This document shows, piece after piece, positions 7,712 through 16,196 of a DNA stretch of 35,899 nt. The first letter of the stretch is position 1. Each line of letters opens with the position of its first letter. Source of the DNA: Bacteroides sp. GTDB taxonomy: Bacteria; Bacteroidota; Bacteroidia; Bacteroidales; Muribaculaceae. The translations under genes were made by a program, and so were the position numbers. Location: positions 11,569 to 47,467 of the forward strand of contig JAAVEM010000027.1 in the NCBI GenBank assembly GCA_014801235.1, read 5' to 3'. The notes under the pieces are model-generated. The model worked only from the letters and a program-made list of their open reading frames with translations, searched no databases and was not told where the DNA came from.

Positions 7712-9424
7712 TTAGGATTTGTAAAATTCAGTTGGGTTAAGCATGATGGTGTCGACATTTCCACCGGCAGGTATCATGGGGAAAATCATGTCGGTCTCAT
7801 CGATGTTGACATTGAGCAGATAGGACGCATTATGCTCCAGCATGCGGCTGATGGCGCCGTCGAGCTGTTCGCGCGTCTCCACATTCTCAGCTTTTATTCC
7901 ATAAGCTCCTGCGAGAGCCACAAAATCGGGGTTGATGAGCGGTGTCTGTGAAAAACGGTCGTTGAAGAAAAGCGACTGCCACTGACGCACATTGCCGAGG
8001 AAGTTATTGTTGAGCAGGATTATCTTGACATCGGTTCCATATTCGAGAATCGTGCCGAGTTCCTGGATTGTCATCTGCAACCCGCCGTCGCCGACAAAGA
8101 GACACACCGTGCGTCCCGGCTCACCCATCTTGGCGCCGATCGCAGCCGGGAGTCCGAAGCCCATAGTTCCGAGTCCGCCTGAAGTGACCATCGACTTGGG
8201 CTTGGTGTAGCGGAAATAGCGGGCGGAGAACATCTGGTTCTGTCCCACGTCGGTCACCACGATAGCGTCATGACCGGTAGCCTCCGAAACTTTGTTCACG
8301 ACTTCGCCCATGGTCATTCTGCCCGATTCGGGATAAACTTCCCGCTTCACCACCTTTTCAAACTCGACCTCATCGGGACGGTCAAACGTCTTGAGCCACT
8401 CGGTGTGCTTGGCGCTCTTCACTTTTTCAAGAAGACGCTGAAGCACGCTCCGCGCGTCGCCATGAACACCCACCGTGACAGGGATATTCTTGTTAAGCTC
8501 CGAGGAGTCGATATCGATGTGGATGATTTTCGCGTCGGGGGCATAGGTCTTGACGTTGCCGGTCACGCGGTCGTCAAATCTCATTCCGACGGCAATCAGC
8601 AGGTCAGCCTTATTGGTGTTGATATTAGGACTGATATTGCCGTGCATGCCGAGCATACCTTTATAAAGAGGATGGTCGGAAGGCATGGTGGAGAGTCCGA
8701 GCAGAGTCGCCGCCACGGGAATGTCGGCAGTCTCGGCGAGCTTGGCAAGCTCCTTCTCGGCATTTGCGATCATCACGCCGTGGCCCGACAGAATCATGGG
8801 GCGCTCGGCGGCGTTTATAAGTTCGGCAGCTTTGTCGATAGCCGCTTCGTCTATTTCAGGCACAGGCTGATAGGAGCGTATGTACTCACATTTCTTGTGG
8901 GAGAATTCAGTCAGCCCCACCTGCGCGTCCTTGGTGAAGTCGAGCACCACCGGACCGGGGCGCCCGCTCGACGCGATGTAAAACGCGCGAGCCACTGCCC
9001 ATGACACATCCTCGGCGCGGCGTATCTGGTAGCTCCACTTTGTCAACGGCTGAGTCACGCCGACCACATCGGTCTCCTGAAACGCGTCAAAACCGAGAAA
9101 CGGCGTAGCCACCTGTCCGGTGATAACCACCATCGGGGTGCTGTCCATCAGTGCGTCGCCAATACCGGTTATGACATTGGTAGCGGCGGGTCCTGAGGTC
9201 ACAATCACCACTCCGGGACGTCCGGTGACACGCGCATAGCCTTGAGCGGCGTGAGTGGCGCCCTGCTCATGGCGCACCAGAATGTGGCGCAGGCGATCCT
9301 GATAATCATATAGTTTGTCGTAGACCGGCATTATCGAGCCGCCCGGATAGCCGAAAACGAGATTCACATCCTCGGCGATCAGAGCCTGCATCAATGCGTC
9401 AGCCCCTGAAATCATTTCACTCAT
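7712..9424 (-). CDS. ilvB: Acetolactate synthase large (catalytic) subunit
   Basis: 570 residues. Condenses pyruvate with pyruvate or 2-oxobutyrate using thiamine diphosphate and FAD, the committed step of valine and isoleucine synthesis. Visible signatures: the N-terminal TPP domain with the catalytic Glu53 in RHEQGATHAAQGYAR; the central FAD-binding domain (LLGLSTMPSDHPLYKGMLGMHG); and the C-terminal TPP/Mg motif GDGGLQMTIQEL...LLNNN. Full length for the family. It follows ilvD by 29 nt and precedes ilvN by 11 nt. Confidence 0.95.
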   Translation of the reverse strand: MSEMISGADALMQALIAEDVNLVFGYPGGSIMPVYDKLYDYQDRLRHILVRHEQGATHAAQGYARVTGRPGVVIVTSGPAATNVITGIGDALMDSTPMVVITGQVATPFLGFDAFQETDVVGVTQPLTKWSYQIRRAEDVSWAVARAFYIASSGRPGPVVLDFTKDAQVGLTEFSHKKCEYIRSYQPVPEIDEAAIDKAAELINAAERPMILSGHGVMIANAEKELAKLAETADIPVAATLLGLSTMPSDHPLYKGMLGMHGNISPNINTNKADLLIAVGMRFDDRVTGNVKTYAPDAKIIHIDIDSSELNKNIPVTVGVHGDARSVLQRLLEKVKSAKHTEWLKTFDRPDEVEFEKVVKREVYPESGRMTMGEVVNKVSEATGHDAIVVTDVGQNQMFSARYFRYTKPKSMVTSGGLGTMGFGLPAAIGAKMGEPGRTVCLFVGDGGLQMTIQELGTILEYGTDVKIILLNNNFLGNVRQWQSLFFNDRFSQTPLINPDFVALAGAYGIKAENVETREQLDGAISRMLEHNASYLLNVNIDETDMIFPMIPAGGNVDTIMLNPTEFYKS

Positions 9425-9453
9425 ATATCTTTATTCTTTAAAAAGACAGATTT

Positions 9454-11280
9454 TTACAACTCTCTCACACCGCCCTTGTCGGCAGAGGTCACCATTGCGG
9501 CATAAGCTCTCAACGCTTTCGACACTTTGCGGTCGCGGTCAGCGGGGGTAAAAGCGTCCTTGCCGCGAGCCTCCTCCATGTGACGACGTGTTTCAAGCTC
9601 CTCGTCGGAGAGATGGACGTTGATAGAACGCGCCGGTATGTCGATCTCGATTATATCGCCATTGCGAATCAGCCCTATGTTTCCTCCGGCTGCCGCTTCA
9701 GGTGATATATGCCCGATGGAGAGTCCCGATGTTCCGCCTGAAAAACGTCCGTCGGTGATGAGCGCGCACTCTTTGCCCAGATGTTTCGACTTGATGTAGC
9801 TCGTTGGGTAGAGCATCTCCTGCATACCCGGTCCCCCCTTGGGACCCTCGTAAGTGATGACTACGATATCGCCGCTCACCACCTTGTCGCGCAAAATGCC
9901 GTCGACGGCGGCTTCCTGAGAGGTAAACACCTTTGCCGGTCCGCGGAAACGGAAAATGCTTTCATCCACACCCGCCGTTTTCACCACGCATCCGTCAAGA
10001 GCGATATTGCCTTTCAACACGGCAAGTCCGCCGTCCTTCACATAGGCATGGTCGAAATCGCGGATGCAACCTTTCTCACGGTCGGCATCGAGTTTGTCAT
10101 AATAATTGGACTGGCTTCCGAGTTTTAGATTGCGTTCGTTGCAAGGGGCGCTGAGCCACAGGCGGCGAGCCTCCTCGCCGAAGTTCTCTCCTTCGATGGC
10201 ATACTTGTCAATAGCCTCGCCGAGGGTCATGCGGTCCACGCGCTTCACGGCGGTATCGATAATGCCATGATCGGCAAGCTGCTTCATGATCGATAGGATG
10301 CCGCCCGCGCGATTCACGTCCTGAATGTGGAAATGGGAGTTGGGAGCGACTTTACACAACACGGGGGTGACGCGCGACAATCTGTCGATGTCAGCCATGG
10401 TGAAGTCGGCTCCGGCTTCGTTTGCCACGGCAAGTAAATGGAGCACGGTGTTGGTCGAGCCTCCCATGGCGATGTCAAGCGTCATGGCGTTGAGCATAGC
10501 CTGGCGGGTGGCGATATTGCGGGGCAGAACGCTCTCGTCGCCGTCGTTATAGTAAGCGAAAGTATTCTCCACAATCTGACGCGCAGCCTTGCGGAAAAGC
10601 TCCTTGCGGTTGGCGTGAGTGGCAAGGATGGTTCCGTTGCCGGGGAGCGCGAGTCCTATAGCCTCGTTAAGGGAGTTCATAGAATTGGCGGTAAACATGC
10701 CTGAGCATGAGCCGCAGGTGGGGCACCCTTTCTGTTCAAGCAGCTTCACCTTGTCATCGCTCACGGAGGTGTCGGCGCTCTCTATCATGATATCGATAAG
10801 GTCGACAAACTTTCCGTCGACTTCGCCTGCCTCCATCGGACCGCCCGACACGAATATAGTGGGGATATTGAGTCGCATCGCAGCCATGAGCATTCCCGGG
10901 GTCACCTTGTCGCAGTTGGAGATGCACACCATGGCATCAGCCTTGTGGGCGTTGACCATGTATTCGACCGAGTCGGCGATAAGATCGCGCGAAGGCAACG
11001 AATAGAGCATGCCGTCGTGTCCCATGGCGATTCCGTCGTCGATAGCGATGGTGTTGAATTCGGCGGCAAAACATCCGAGACTCTCTATCTCCTCTTTAAC
11101 TATCTGACCTATCTCGTGAAGATGAGTGTGACCCGGCACAAACTGAGTGAACGAGTTCACCACAGCGATAATCGGTTTGCCAAACTGAGATTCTTTCATT
11201 CCATTGGCGCGCCACAGCGCTCTTGCGCCAGCCATGCGACGTCCGTCTGTACTTTCGGAGCTCCTTAATTTCATGCTCAT
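9454..11280 (-). CDS. ilvD: Dihydroxy-acid dehydratase
   Basis: 608 residues. Iron-sulfur enzyme that dehydrates dihydroxy acids to the 2-oxoacids of valine and isoleucine. Cluster-binding motifs CDKVTPGM (Cys123) and [17 protein letters not shown] (Cys186-192) are present, as are the C-terminal motifs [14 protein letters not shown] and [15 protein letters not shown]. Length matches the E. coli-type enzyme. First structural gene of the operon; its start follows a 195-nt leader carrying an attenuator (features at 11317-11514). An ATG at 11274 (MKLRSS) is an alternative start. Confidence 0.95.
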   Translation of the reverse strand: MSMKLRSSESTDGRRMAGARALWRANGMKESQFGKPIIAVVNSFTQFVPGHTHLHEIGQIVKEEIESLGCFAAEFNTIAIDDGIAMGHDGMLYSLPSRDLIADSVEYMVNAHKADAMVCISNCDKVTPGMLMAAMRLNIPTIFVSGGPMEAGEVDGKFVDLIDIMIESADTSVSDDKVKLLEQKGCPTCGSCSGMFTANSMNSLNEAIGLALPGNGTILATHANRKELFRKAARQIVENTFAYYNDGDESVLPRNIATRQAMLNAMTLDIAMGGSTNTVLHLLAVANEAGADFTMADIDRLSRVTPVLCKVAPNSHFHIQDVNRAGGILSIMKQLADHGIIDTAVKRVDRMTLGEAIDKYAIEGENFGEEARRLWLSAPCNERNLKLGSQSNYYDKLDADREKGCIRDFDHAYVKDGGLAVLKGNIALDGCVVKTAGVDESIFRFRGPAKVFTSQEAAVDGILRDKVVSGDIVVITYEGPKGGPGMQEMLYPTSYIKSKHLGKECALITDGRFSGGTSGLSIGHISPEAAAGGNIGLIRNGDIIEIDIPARSINVHLSDEELETRRHMEEARGKDAFTPADRDRKVSKALRAYAAMVTSADKGGVREL

Positions 11281-11316
11281 TATAATTGCATTTTTATTTA
11301 TATCATATTAACTGAA

Positions 11317-11351
11317 ATGCCTCCCGGCTCGCTTTTGCGACGGAGAGGCAT
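11317..11351 (-). terminator. Attenuator terminator hairpin of the ilv leader
   Basis: On the minus strand ATGCCTC pairs with GAGGCAT, continued inward by CCG/CGG and CGC-AAAA-GCG. The hairpin is followed by TTCAGTTAAT, a moderate rather than strong U-rich tail. A competing stem can form between CGAGGAGGGG (11394-11385, end of the leader peptide) and CCTCTCCGTCG (11348-11338, the 5' arm of the terminator). This is the arrangement expected of a transcription attenuator. Confidence 0.6.
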
Positions 11352-11374
11352 CGTGTATCGGAATATCATGAACG

Positions 11375-11449
11375 CTAACAATCACCCCTCCTCGATTCAA
11401 GAACGGTAATGACGACAGAAATTAGAGATAGCGACAAAGCGTCAGACAT
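11375..11449 (-). CDS. ilv operon leader peptide (24 residues, Leu/Ile/Val-rich)
   Basis: ATG at 11449, stop TAG at 11377-11375. The core reads LSLSLISVVITVL: nine of 13 consecutive residues are Leu, Ile or Val. It starts ~27 nt after the predicted transcription start and is too short for the ORF track. Its last codons contain CGAGGAGGGG, which can pair with the 5' arm of the downstream terminator. Inference: when branched-chain aminoacyl-tRNAs are scarce, a ribosome stalls on these codons, the antiterminator forms and ilvD-B-N-thioesterase-C are transcribed. When they are plentiful the ribosome reaches the stop codon, masks that arm and the terminator forms. Confidence 0.75.
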   Translation of the reverse strand: MSDALSLSLISVVITVLESRRGDC

Positions 11450-11482
11450 ATATTGTACCTTTCAGTTTTTTGTTTGTGACTG

Positions 11483-11514
11483 CAAATTTATAGCATTTTG
11501 CAATAAAACCCAAA
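11483..11514 (-). promoter_or_regulatory. Promoter of the ilv operon
   Basis: On the minus strand TTTG (11514-11511), 20-nt spacer, TAAATTTG (11490-11483). A near-perfect Bacteroidetes promoter. The start near 11476 gives a ~195-nt leader, whereas the other promoters seen in the window give 5' UTRs of about 15-35 nt. Confidence 0.75.
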
Positions 11515-11572
11515 TTATTTGATAATTATTTTCAATGCAGGGTCAGTAATTCATCCCTACATCACGCCTGAG

Positions 11573-12529
11573 CTATTGCAGCTTTATGTCTTTTATGTCA
11601 ATCAGGTGGTGGATTATGGCAAATATGGCAAGCCCCGACTGGGAATGTATCTGCAATTTCGAAGCTATGTTGCGGCGGTGGGTAGTGACCGTGTTGATCG
11701 AGAGACAGAGCTCGTCGGCAATCTCCTTATTGGACTTTCCTTTTGCCACACAAACGATTACCTCCTTCTCCCTCTCGCTGAGAGATTCGGGCGACTTCCC
11801 GAGGTCAACGCTTTTTTCATGAACCGCCGGAACAGCGCTCGCCTTGGCGACTATGTTCTGCTCAAGTTTTTTCACCGCCGGCACGAGCAGCTTGTTTTCG
11901 ACCATACAGTGGGACACGAGATCAGCCTGGCAATTGATGATGTCATAGAGCACCGAGTTGAGCGTGTAGTTGTCTTTCTGCCGGTAATGCCTGATTATGA
12001 TGTCCTTGAGCTCGTTAAGGCGGTCGCCCATGTCAGTGTGGGTCGCTGAATACTCTTCGATGCTGAAATCAGTGTTGCGATTTCCGGCTATAAGTTGCGA
12101 AATATACCCGAAAAGGGTTTCATTCTCATACTCCATGTGACGGCGCACCTCAATCACATAGTCGTCAAAATACTTTATCATGAGAAACGCCACGTCGTCG
12201 ATGCTCGAATTGTTGACGGCGTCGATAAGCTTGCGCCTTATCAACGGGAGATTAAAGTCAAGGAAATAGCTGTGGGCCTTTTTCAGGTATCCCATCAATG
12301 AATCGGGCGACACTTCATAGGAAGCCGCCGCTTTTGAGCAAACAAGATTTGCCACGGCGAGAAACGTAGGACAGTCTATGTCGTTTTCCTCACAAACCTC
12401 GGCTATTGTGCTGTCGCCGAAACCAAAAGGCACTGAAAAACGGCTTATCACGAGAAGCAATAAGTTGTTATCGTCGATTGCGTCACGCAATCGATCAGTA
12501 GAGCGGTATTCCGCCATCTTCTTACCCAT
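11573..12529 (-). CDS. RIC/hemerythrin-like di-iron domain fused to LuxR HTH regulator
   Basis: 318 residues. Residues ~30-60 (FSVPFGFGDSTIAEVCEE) resemble the ScdA N-terminal domain of RIC/YtfE proteins but lack its paired Cys. Residues ~80-225 form a hemerythrin-like helical bundle with candidate iron ligands His86, His131 and Glu135 (HMEYE), His164 (THTDMG), His207 and Glu211 (SHCMVE). Residues ~249-310 are a LuxR-type HTH (LSEREKEVIVCVAKGKSNKEIA, SINTVTTHRRNI). RIC proteins repair iron-sulfur clusters after nitrosative stress; here the fold is inferred to act as an iron, NO or O2 sensor controlling the HTH. It has its own promoter (12559-12589). The ilvD promoter begins ~59 nt beyond its stop. 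ilvD encodes an Fe-S enzyme, but no functional link is shown. Confidence 0.75.
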   Translation of the reverse strand: MGKKMAEYRSTDRLRDAIDDNNLLLLVISRFSVPFGFGDSTIAEVCEENDIDCPTFLAVANLVCSKAAASYEVSPDSLMGYLKKAHSYFLDFNLPLIRRKLIDAVNNSSIDDVAFLMIKYFDDYVIEVRRHMEYENETLFGYISQLIAGNRNTDFSIEEYSATHTDMGDRLNELKDIIIRHYRQKDNYTLNSVLYDIINCQADLVSHCMVENKLLVPAVKKLEQNIVAKASAVPAVHEKSVDLGKSPESLSEREKEVIVCVAKGKSNKEIADELCLSINTVTTHRRNIASKLQIHSQSGLAIFAIIHHLIDIKDIKLQ

Positions 12530-12558
12530 ATATCAGCAGAAAAAGTAATCTATTTTGG

Positions 12559-12589
12559 CAAAGTTACTGATAAATCCGCCACCAGGCAA
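12559..12589 (-). promoter_or_regulatory. Promoter of the RIC-LuxR gene
   Basis: Minus strand: TTG (12589-12587), 20-nt spacer, TAACTTTG (12566-12559), consensus -7 element. Predicted start ~22 nt before the ATG at 12529. Confidence 0.65.
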
Positions 12590-12711
12590 TACTCAAATCT
12601 GGTGATTTGCGCCACTTCCATGACGCATCAAGCGATCCAATCGCCCTAAAAAGCGTCGGCGTTTACCGTTGCTGTCCTGTAGGGCTGCGGTATCCCGGGT
12701 GGCAAACACAC

Positions 12712-12750
12712 AAAAAGCATGGCACCCGGAAATGACGGGAACCATGCTTT
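12712..12750 (-). terminator. Terminator of the FKBP operon
   Basis: AAAGCATGG and CCATGCTTT with inner CCCG/CGGG form a long stem (12714-12750). On the minus strand it is followed by TTTTTG. It lies ~29 nt after the 12779 stop codon. Confidence 0.75.
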
Positions 12751-12778
12751 CGTGTGCGTATTGCGGAATTATTTCCGC

Positions 12779-13654
12779 TTATTTCTTGGCGGGATTGATG
12801 TCGGCGATTTCAACGTCAAAGATAAGCATCTGGTTGGGACCGATACCTGCCTGCGGCATTCCGTTCACGCCATAAGCGAGGTCGCCGGGGATATAGAGCA
12901 CATACTTAGCGCCCTTGTTCATCATCTTAAGACCTTCGCCAAATCCGGGAACAACGCGACGCGGGCTGAAATTGCGGGCTTCACCCTTGCTGTCGTCAAA
13001 CACTGTTCCGTCGGCAAGCGAGCCTTTGTAGATAACTGCCGCCATGTCCTCGTCCTTGATAGCGTCGCCTGAACCCTGGGCAATCACCTTATAGGCGAGT
13101 CCGCTCGGAGTAACCTGAACCGAGGGATCCGCCTTGCGGATGGAGTCGATATAAGCTACACCCGCCTCACGGTTTGCCACTGCGTCGGGGGCATTGTTGC
13201 GCTCAGCCTCCTTGCGCTCAGCCGCACGCTTCTGTGCCTGCTCCATCATCTGGTTGAGCACCGCCTGCTGCATCGAGATGTCGCCGACCGAGTCAGAGAG
13301 GATAGCTTTCTTGAACTGTTTCATGAACATGTCGCGATCGATGCTCACGCCCATTTCAGTATAAAAATACTGGAACTGCTGAGCGAGACGCGCGCCCTGA
13401 GCCAATCCTTGCTGGAATGACATGTCGGAAGTGTCGGCGAGAACCGCTGTCGACACTCCGCGTAGAAACGCATCCTTATCCATCTCAGGCATGTGATTGA
13501 TTTCCTGTGCAAACTGGCTTCCTACAACTACACCAAAAAGGTCAGAAATCGAGTCGTTTGCAGCCTTGTCAGCATCCGCTGCGCCTGAGTTTCCACATGC
13601 TGTGGTGGAAAGGAGCATGGCTCCAACGCCGAATGCAAGTAATAAATTCTTCAT
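12779..13654 (-). CDS. FKBP-type peptidyl-prolyl isomerase, lipoprotein (Mip/FkpA-like)
   Basis: 291 residues. Signal peptide with lipobox STTAC (Cys20), then a helical dimerisation region of the FKBP N-terminal type (~35-150), then a C-terminal FKBP domain (~180-285) with YKGSLADGTVFDDS, VVPGFGEGLKMMNKGAKYVLYIP and GPNQMLIFDVEI. The family catalyses cis-trans isomerisation of prolyl bonds and acts as a chaperone; the lipobox places it on an envelope membrane. It follows the cytoplasmic-type FKBP gene by 10 nt and ends before a terminator at 12712-12750, so the two isomerases form an operon. Confidence 0.88.
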   Translation of the reverse strand: MKNLLLAFGVGAMLLSTTACGNSGAADADKAANDSISDLFGVVVGSQFAQEINHMPEMDKDAFLRGVSTAVLADTSDMSFQQGLAQGARLAQQFQYFYTEMGVSIDRDMFMKQFKKAILSDSVGDISMQQAVLNQMMEQAQKRAAERKEAERNNAPDAVANREAGVAYIDSIRKADPSVQVTPSGLAYKVIAQGSGDAIKDEDMAAVIYKGSLADGTVFDDSKGEARNFSPRRVVPGFGEGLKMMNKGAKYVLYIPGDLAYGVNGMPQAGIGPNQMLIFDVEIADINPAKK

Positions 13655-13664
13655 TTTTTATTGA

Positions 13665-14285
13665 TTAATTTACTTTAATTAGTTCAACATCAAAAATAAG
13701 GGTCGAGTTAGGACCGATCACATTTCCGGCTCCGTTAGGACCGTAGGCAAGATTTGACGGAATGAAAAGACGCCATTTAGCTCCTTCTTTCATCATCTGG
13801 AGAGCCTCAACCCAACCGGGAATAACCTGAGTGACACCGAAAGTAGCGGGTTCGCCACGCTCAACCGAGCTGTCAAAGACGGTGCCGTCAATCAGCTTGC
13901 CGGTGTAGTGAACAGTCACGCGGTCAGTTGCAACAGGCTGCTTGCCGGTTCCCTCGACAAGCACCTCATACTGAAGACCCGACGGAGTTGTCTTGACCTC
14001 GGCGCGCTTGCCGTTTTCATCAAGGAACTGCTTTCCGGCGGCTTCGTTCACCTCGCCCATCTTTGCGGCGGCGGCGCGCTGTTCAGCCTCGAGGGCTTCG
14101 AAAAAGTTCTTGATTTCAAGCTTTGCTTCGTCATAGGTCATCTTGGGAGCCGCATTGTCAAACACGGCAGCCACACCATCGGCGAAATCTTTGATGTTAA
14201 GGGTTTTGATTCCCGAGCTACGGAAATTATTTCCCATGCTCAATCCCAGAGCATAGCTTATGCGATCTAATTTTTCTGATTCCAT
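13665..14285 (-). CDS. FKBP-type peptidyl-prolyl isomerase (FklB-like)
   Basis: 206 residues, no signal peptide, so likely cytoplasmic. It has an N-terminal FKBP_N helical region (LDRISYALGLSMGNNFRSSG) and a C-terminal FKBP domain with VHYTGKLIDGTVFDSS, VIPGWVEALQMMKEGAKW and GPNSTLIFDVELI. Length equals that of E. coli FklB. First gene of a two-gene isomerase operon with a well-formed promoter at 14319-14349. Confidence 0.88.
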   Translation of the reverse strand: MESEKLDRISYALGLSMGNNFRSSGIKTLNIKDFADGVAAVFDNAAPKMTYDEAKLEIKNFFEALEAEQRAAAAKMGEVNEAAGKQFLDENGKRAEVKTTPSGLQYEVLVEGTGKQPVATDRVTVHYTGKLIDGTVFDSSVERGEPATFGVTQVIPGWVEALQMMKEGAKWRLFIPSNLAYGPNGAGNVIGPNSTLIFDVELIKVN

Positions 14286-14318
14286 AATCTTAAAATTTTG
14301 GTTATGTTTAATATGTTA

Positions 14319-14349
14319 CAAATTTATGCAGAATATTTGGATTGTCCAA
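14319..14349 (-). promoter_or_regulatory. Promoter of the FKBP operon
   Basis: Minus strand: TTG (14349-14347), 20-nt spacer, TAAATTTG (14326-14319). Predicted start ~27 nt before the ATG at 14285. Just upstream, CGTTAAGAA (14366-14374) and TTCTTAACG (14399-14407) form a 9-bp inverted repeat, which could be an operator or the end of the HD-gene transcript. Confidence 0.65.
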
Positions 14350-14433
14350 GTCATAACCCCTCAGGCGTTAAGAAAGTTTCAACTTGACCGCCTAAACCTT
14401 CTTAACGATTCACAAAATCATTTAATCCGAGGC

Positions 14434-15000
14434 TTATACCTGTAGCGAGGATGTGTCGCCAAAGAGTTTGTAAAGCTCATCAAAACGCTCAAGCGAGTCG
14501 CCGCCATAGCGCGCTATCGAATTGCGAACACGGGTGAAGGGCTTTTTCTCCATCGATCCGCTCTTGGAATAAAATTTGTCGGCATAGCAAATGAGTTTTT
14601 CAAGCATCGTCACCGGACAATAGTCCTCGACGGGAAGGTCAAGATCCTGCATCAATATATCCTCCTTGGTGATTCCGGTGCCGGTGTGGCGCTCGGCGAC
14701 ACGTGCCCAAGCCTCGGGAGCGCCTTCGCGTCTCAGAAGCTTTCCGCCGATAACGCCGTGGCGCATATAGGATGCCGCGCCGTGGCAGTGGATGCCCGGA
14801 GCGTTCGTGCCGAAAATACCGACGTCATGAAGCATAGCCGCCCCCTCCACGTCAAGAGGGTCAAGACCGATAGCCCTCGTCAGATTTATGGCGAGGGCTA
14901 AGTCAGCAACCTGACGGGCATGCTTCATGTAGATGGCACGAAGCTCGTTATCGTCAGGATAATACTTGTCTATGATGGCTTGAAAATCAGTGTTAGCCAT
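14434..15000 (-). CDS. HD-domain phosphohydrolase
   Basis: 188 residues from the ATG at 15000; the ORF track starts one codon earlier at a TTG. The HD fold is shown by a His in KHARQVADLALAI, the HD doublet in MLHDVGIF, HCHGAASYMRHG and a later Asp in LICYADKFYSK. The family hydrolyses phosphoester bonds, often of nucleotides, using a bound metal; the substrate cannot be told. Its ATG shares one base with the ilvE stop codon (TGATG), so the two genes are translationally coupled. Confidence 0.8.
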   Translation of the reverse strand: MANTDFQAIIDKYYPDDNELRAIYMKHARQVADLALAINLTRAIGLDPLDVEGAAMLHDVGIFGTNAPGIHCHGAASYMRHGVIGGKLLRREGAPEAWARVAERHTGTGITKEDILMQDLDLPVEDYCPVTMLEKLICYADKFYSKSGSMEKKPFTRVRNSIARYGGDSLERFDELYKLFGDTSSLQV

Positions 15001-16022
15001 CAATCGATAATTGTGTTCCAGTTGTGGATATCTTCCTCTTCGCCAAGCTGGATGCCGCGAAGCTTGTTGTAGAGAGCCGTCACGATGGGACCCGGCTTGC
15101 CGTCGTTGCTGACCACATACTTCACGCCGGTGTCGATATCGTCGATTTCAGCCACGGGCGAAGCCACCGCCGCTGTTCCACACGCAGCAGCCTCCTGAAT
15201 TTCAGCAAGTTCTTCAAGCGGAATGTGGCGCTGTTCAACCTCTATGCCCATGTCGCGGGCGAGCTGCATAAGGCTGTTGTTGGTGATCGAAGGGAGAATC
15301 GATTCAGAAGCCGGAGTGATGTACTTGCCGTCCTTAATGGCAAAGAAGTTGGCAGGACCGCACTCGTCGATATACTTCTTCTCTTTCGGGTCAAGATAGA
15401 GCACGGCTGAATAGCCCAAGGCGTGAGCCCGCTCGCCGGCATCGAGACTTGCGGCATAGTTTCCGCCCACTTTCCAGCGTCCGGTTCCTTTAGGAGCCAC
15501 TCGGTCAAATTCGCGCATTATGCATATATTGGTGGGCTTGAATCCTTCCTTGAAATAGGGTCCCACTGGAGTCACGAGAATAAGGAACAGGTATTCCGAC
15601 GCGGGTTTAACCCCGACCTGAGCCGACATACCGATTTCAAGCGGGCGAATGTAGAGCGACGCGCCGCTGCCGTAGGGGGGAACAAAACGCTCGTTCAGCT
15701 TCACCACCTTCTTCACCATTTCAGTAAAAAGCTCCACAGGCACGGGCGCCATCATGATGCCTTTAGCCGACTCGATGATGCGCTTTGCGTTTTCTTCGAG
15801 GCGGAACACTCTCACCTTTCCGTCTTTTCCGCGGAAAGCCTTGAGACCTTCGAAAATTTCCTGACCGTAGTGAAGCGAAGTCGCTGCGATGTGCATAGTA
15901 ACGGTTTCAGACGACGACACTTCGATTTCGCCCCATTTTCCGTTGCGGTAATAGCAACGCACATTATAATCGGTGGGGATATAGCCGAATGACAGATTGC
16001 CCCAGTCTAACTCATTATTCAT
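15000..16022 (-). CDS. ilvE: Branched-chain amino acid aminotransferase
   Basis: 340 residues, fold-type IV PLP enzyme of the BCAT2-like group. The Schiff-base Lys lies in GTGRWKVGGNYAAS. Other family marks are SLHYGQEIFEGLKAF, GSGASLYIRPL, DECGPANFFAI and the C-terminal EAAACGTAAVASPV with GPIVTALYNKL. It interconverts Val, Ile and Leu with their 2-oxoacids, using 2-oxoglutarate/glutamate, completing the pathway begun by the ilv operon 4 kb away. It has its own promoter (16051-16080) and no leader peptide was seen, so the attenuator would not control it. Confidence 0.95.
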   Translation of the reverse strand: MNNELDWGNLSFGYIPTDYNVRCYYRNGKWGEIEVSSSETVTMHIAATSLHYGQEIFEGLKAFRGKDGKVRVFRLEENAKRIIESAKGIMMAPVPVELFTEMVKKVVKLNERFVPPYGSGASLYIRPLEIGMSAQVGVKPASEYLFLILVTPVGPYFKEGFKPTNICIMREFDRVAPKGTGRWKVGGNYAASLDAGERAHALGYSAVLYLDPKEKKYIDECGPANFFAIKDGKYITPASESILPSITNNSLMQLARDMGIEVEQRHIPLEELAEIQEAAACGTAAVASPVAEIDDIDTGVKYVVSNDGKPGPIVTALYNKLRGIQLGEEEDIHNWNTIID

Positions 16023-16050
16023 TTTGATTGTGATTTTATTCTTAACACTG

Positions 16051-16080
16051 CGAATTTACTTATAATTCCCCAATTTTCAA
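16051..16080 (-). promoter_or_regulatory. Promoter of ilvE-HD operon
   Basis: Minus strand: TTG (16080-16078), 19-nt spacer, TAAATTCG (16058-16051). Predicted start ~22 nt before ilvE. Confidence 0.55.
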
Positions 16081-16132
16081 AAATATTTTCTGCCAGCCCG
16101 TAACGGGTATGTGCAAAAAGACACCCTGAGAT

Positions 16133-16162
16133 AAAAAAGCGGAGCGCTCAAGAACGCTCCGC
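16133..16162 (-). terminator. Terminator of the outer-membrane protein operon
   Basis: GCGGAGCG pairs with CGCTCCGC; on the minus strand it is followed by TTTTTT. It is 35 nt after the stop at 16197. Confidence 0.8.
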
Positions 16163-16196
16163 AATATTGTCAATCAGTGTCGTCGAGTTCAGGATA

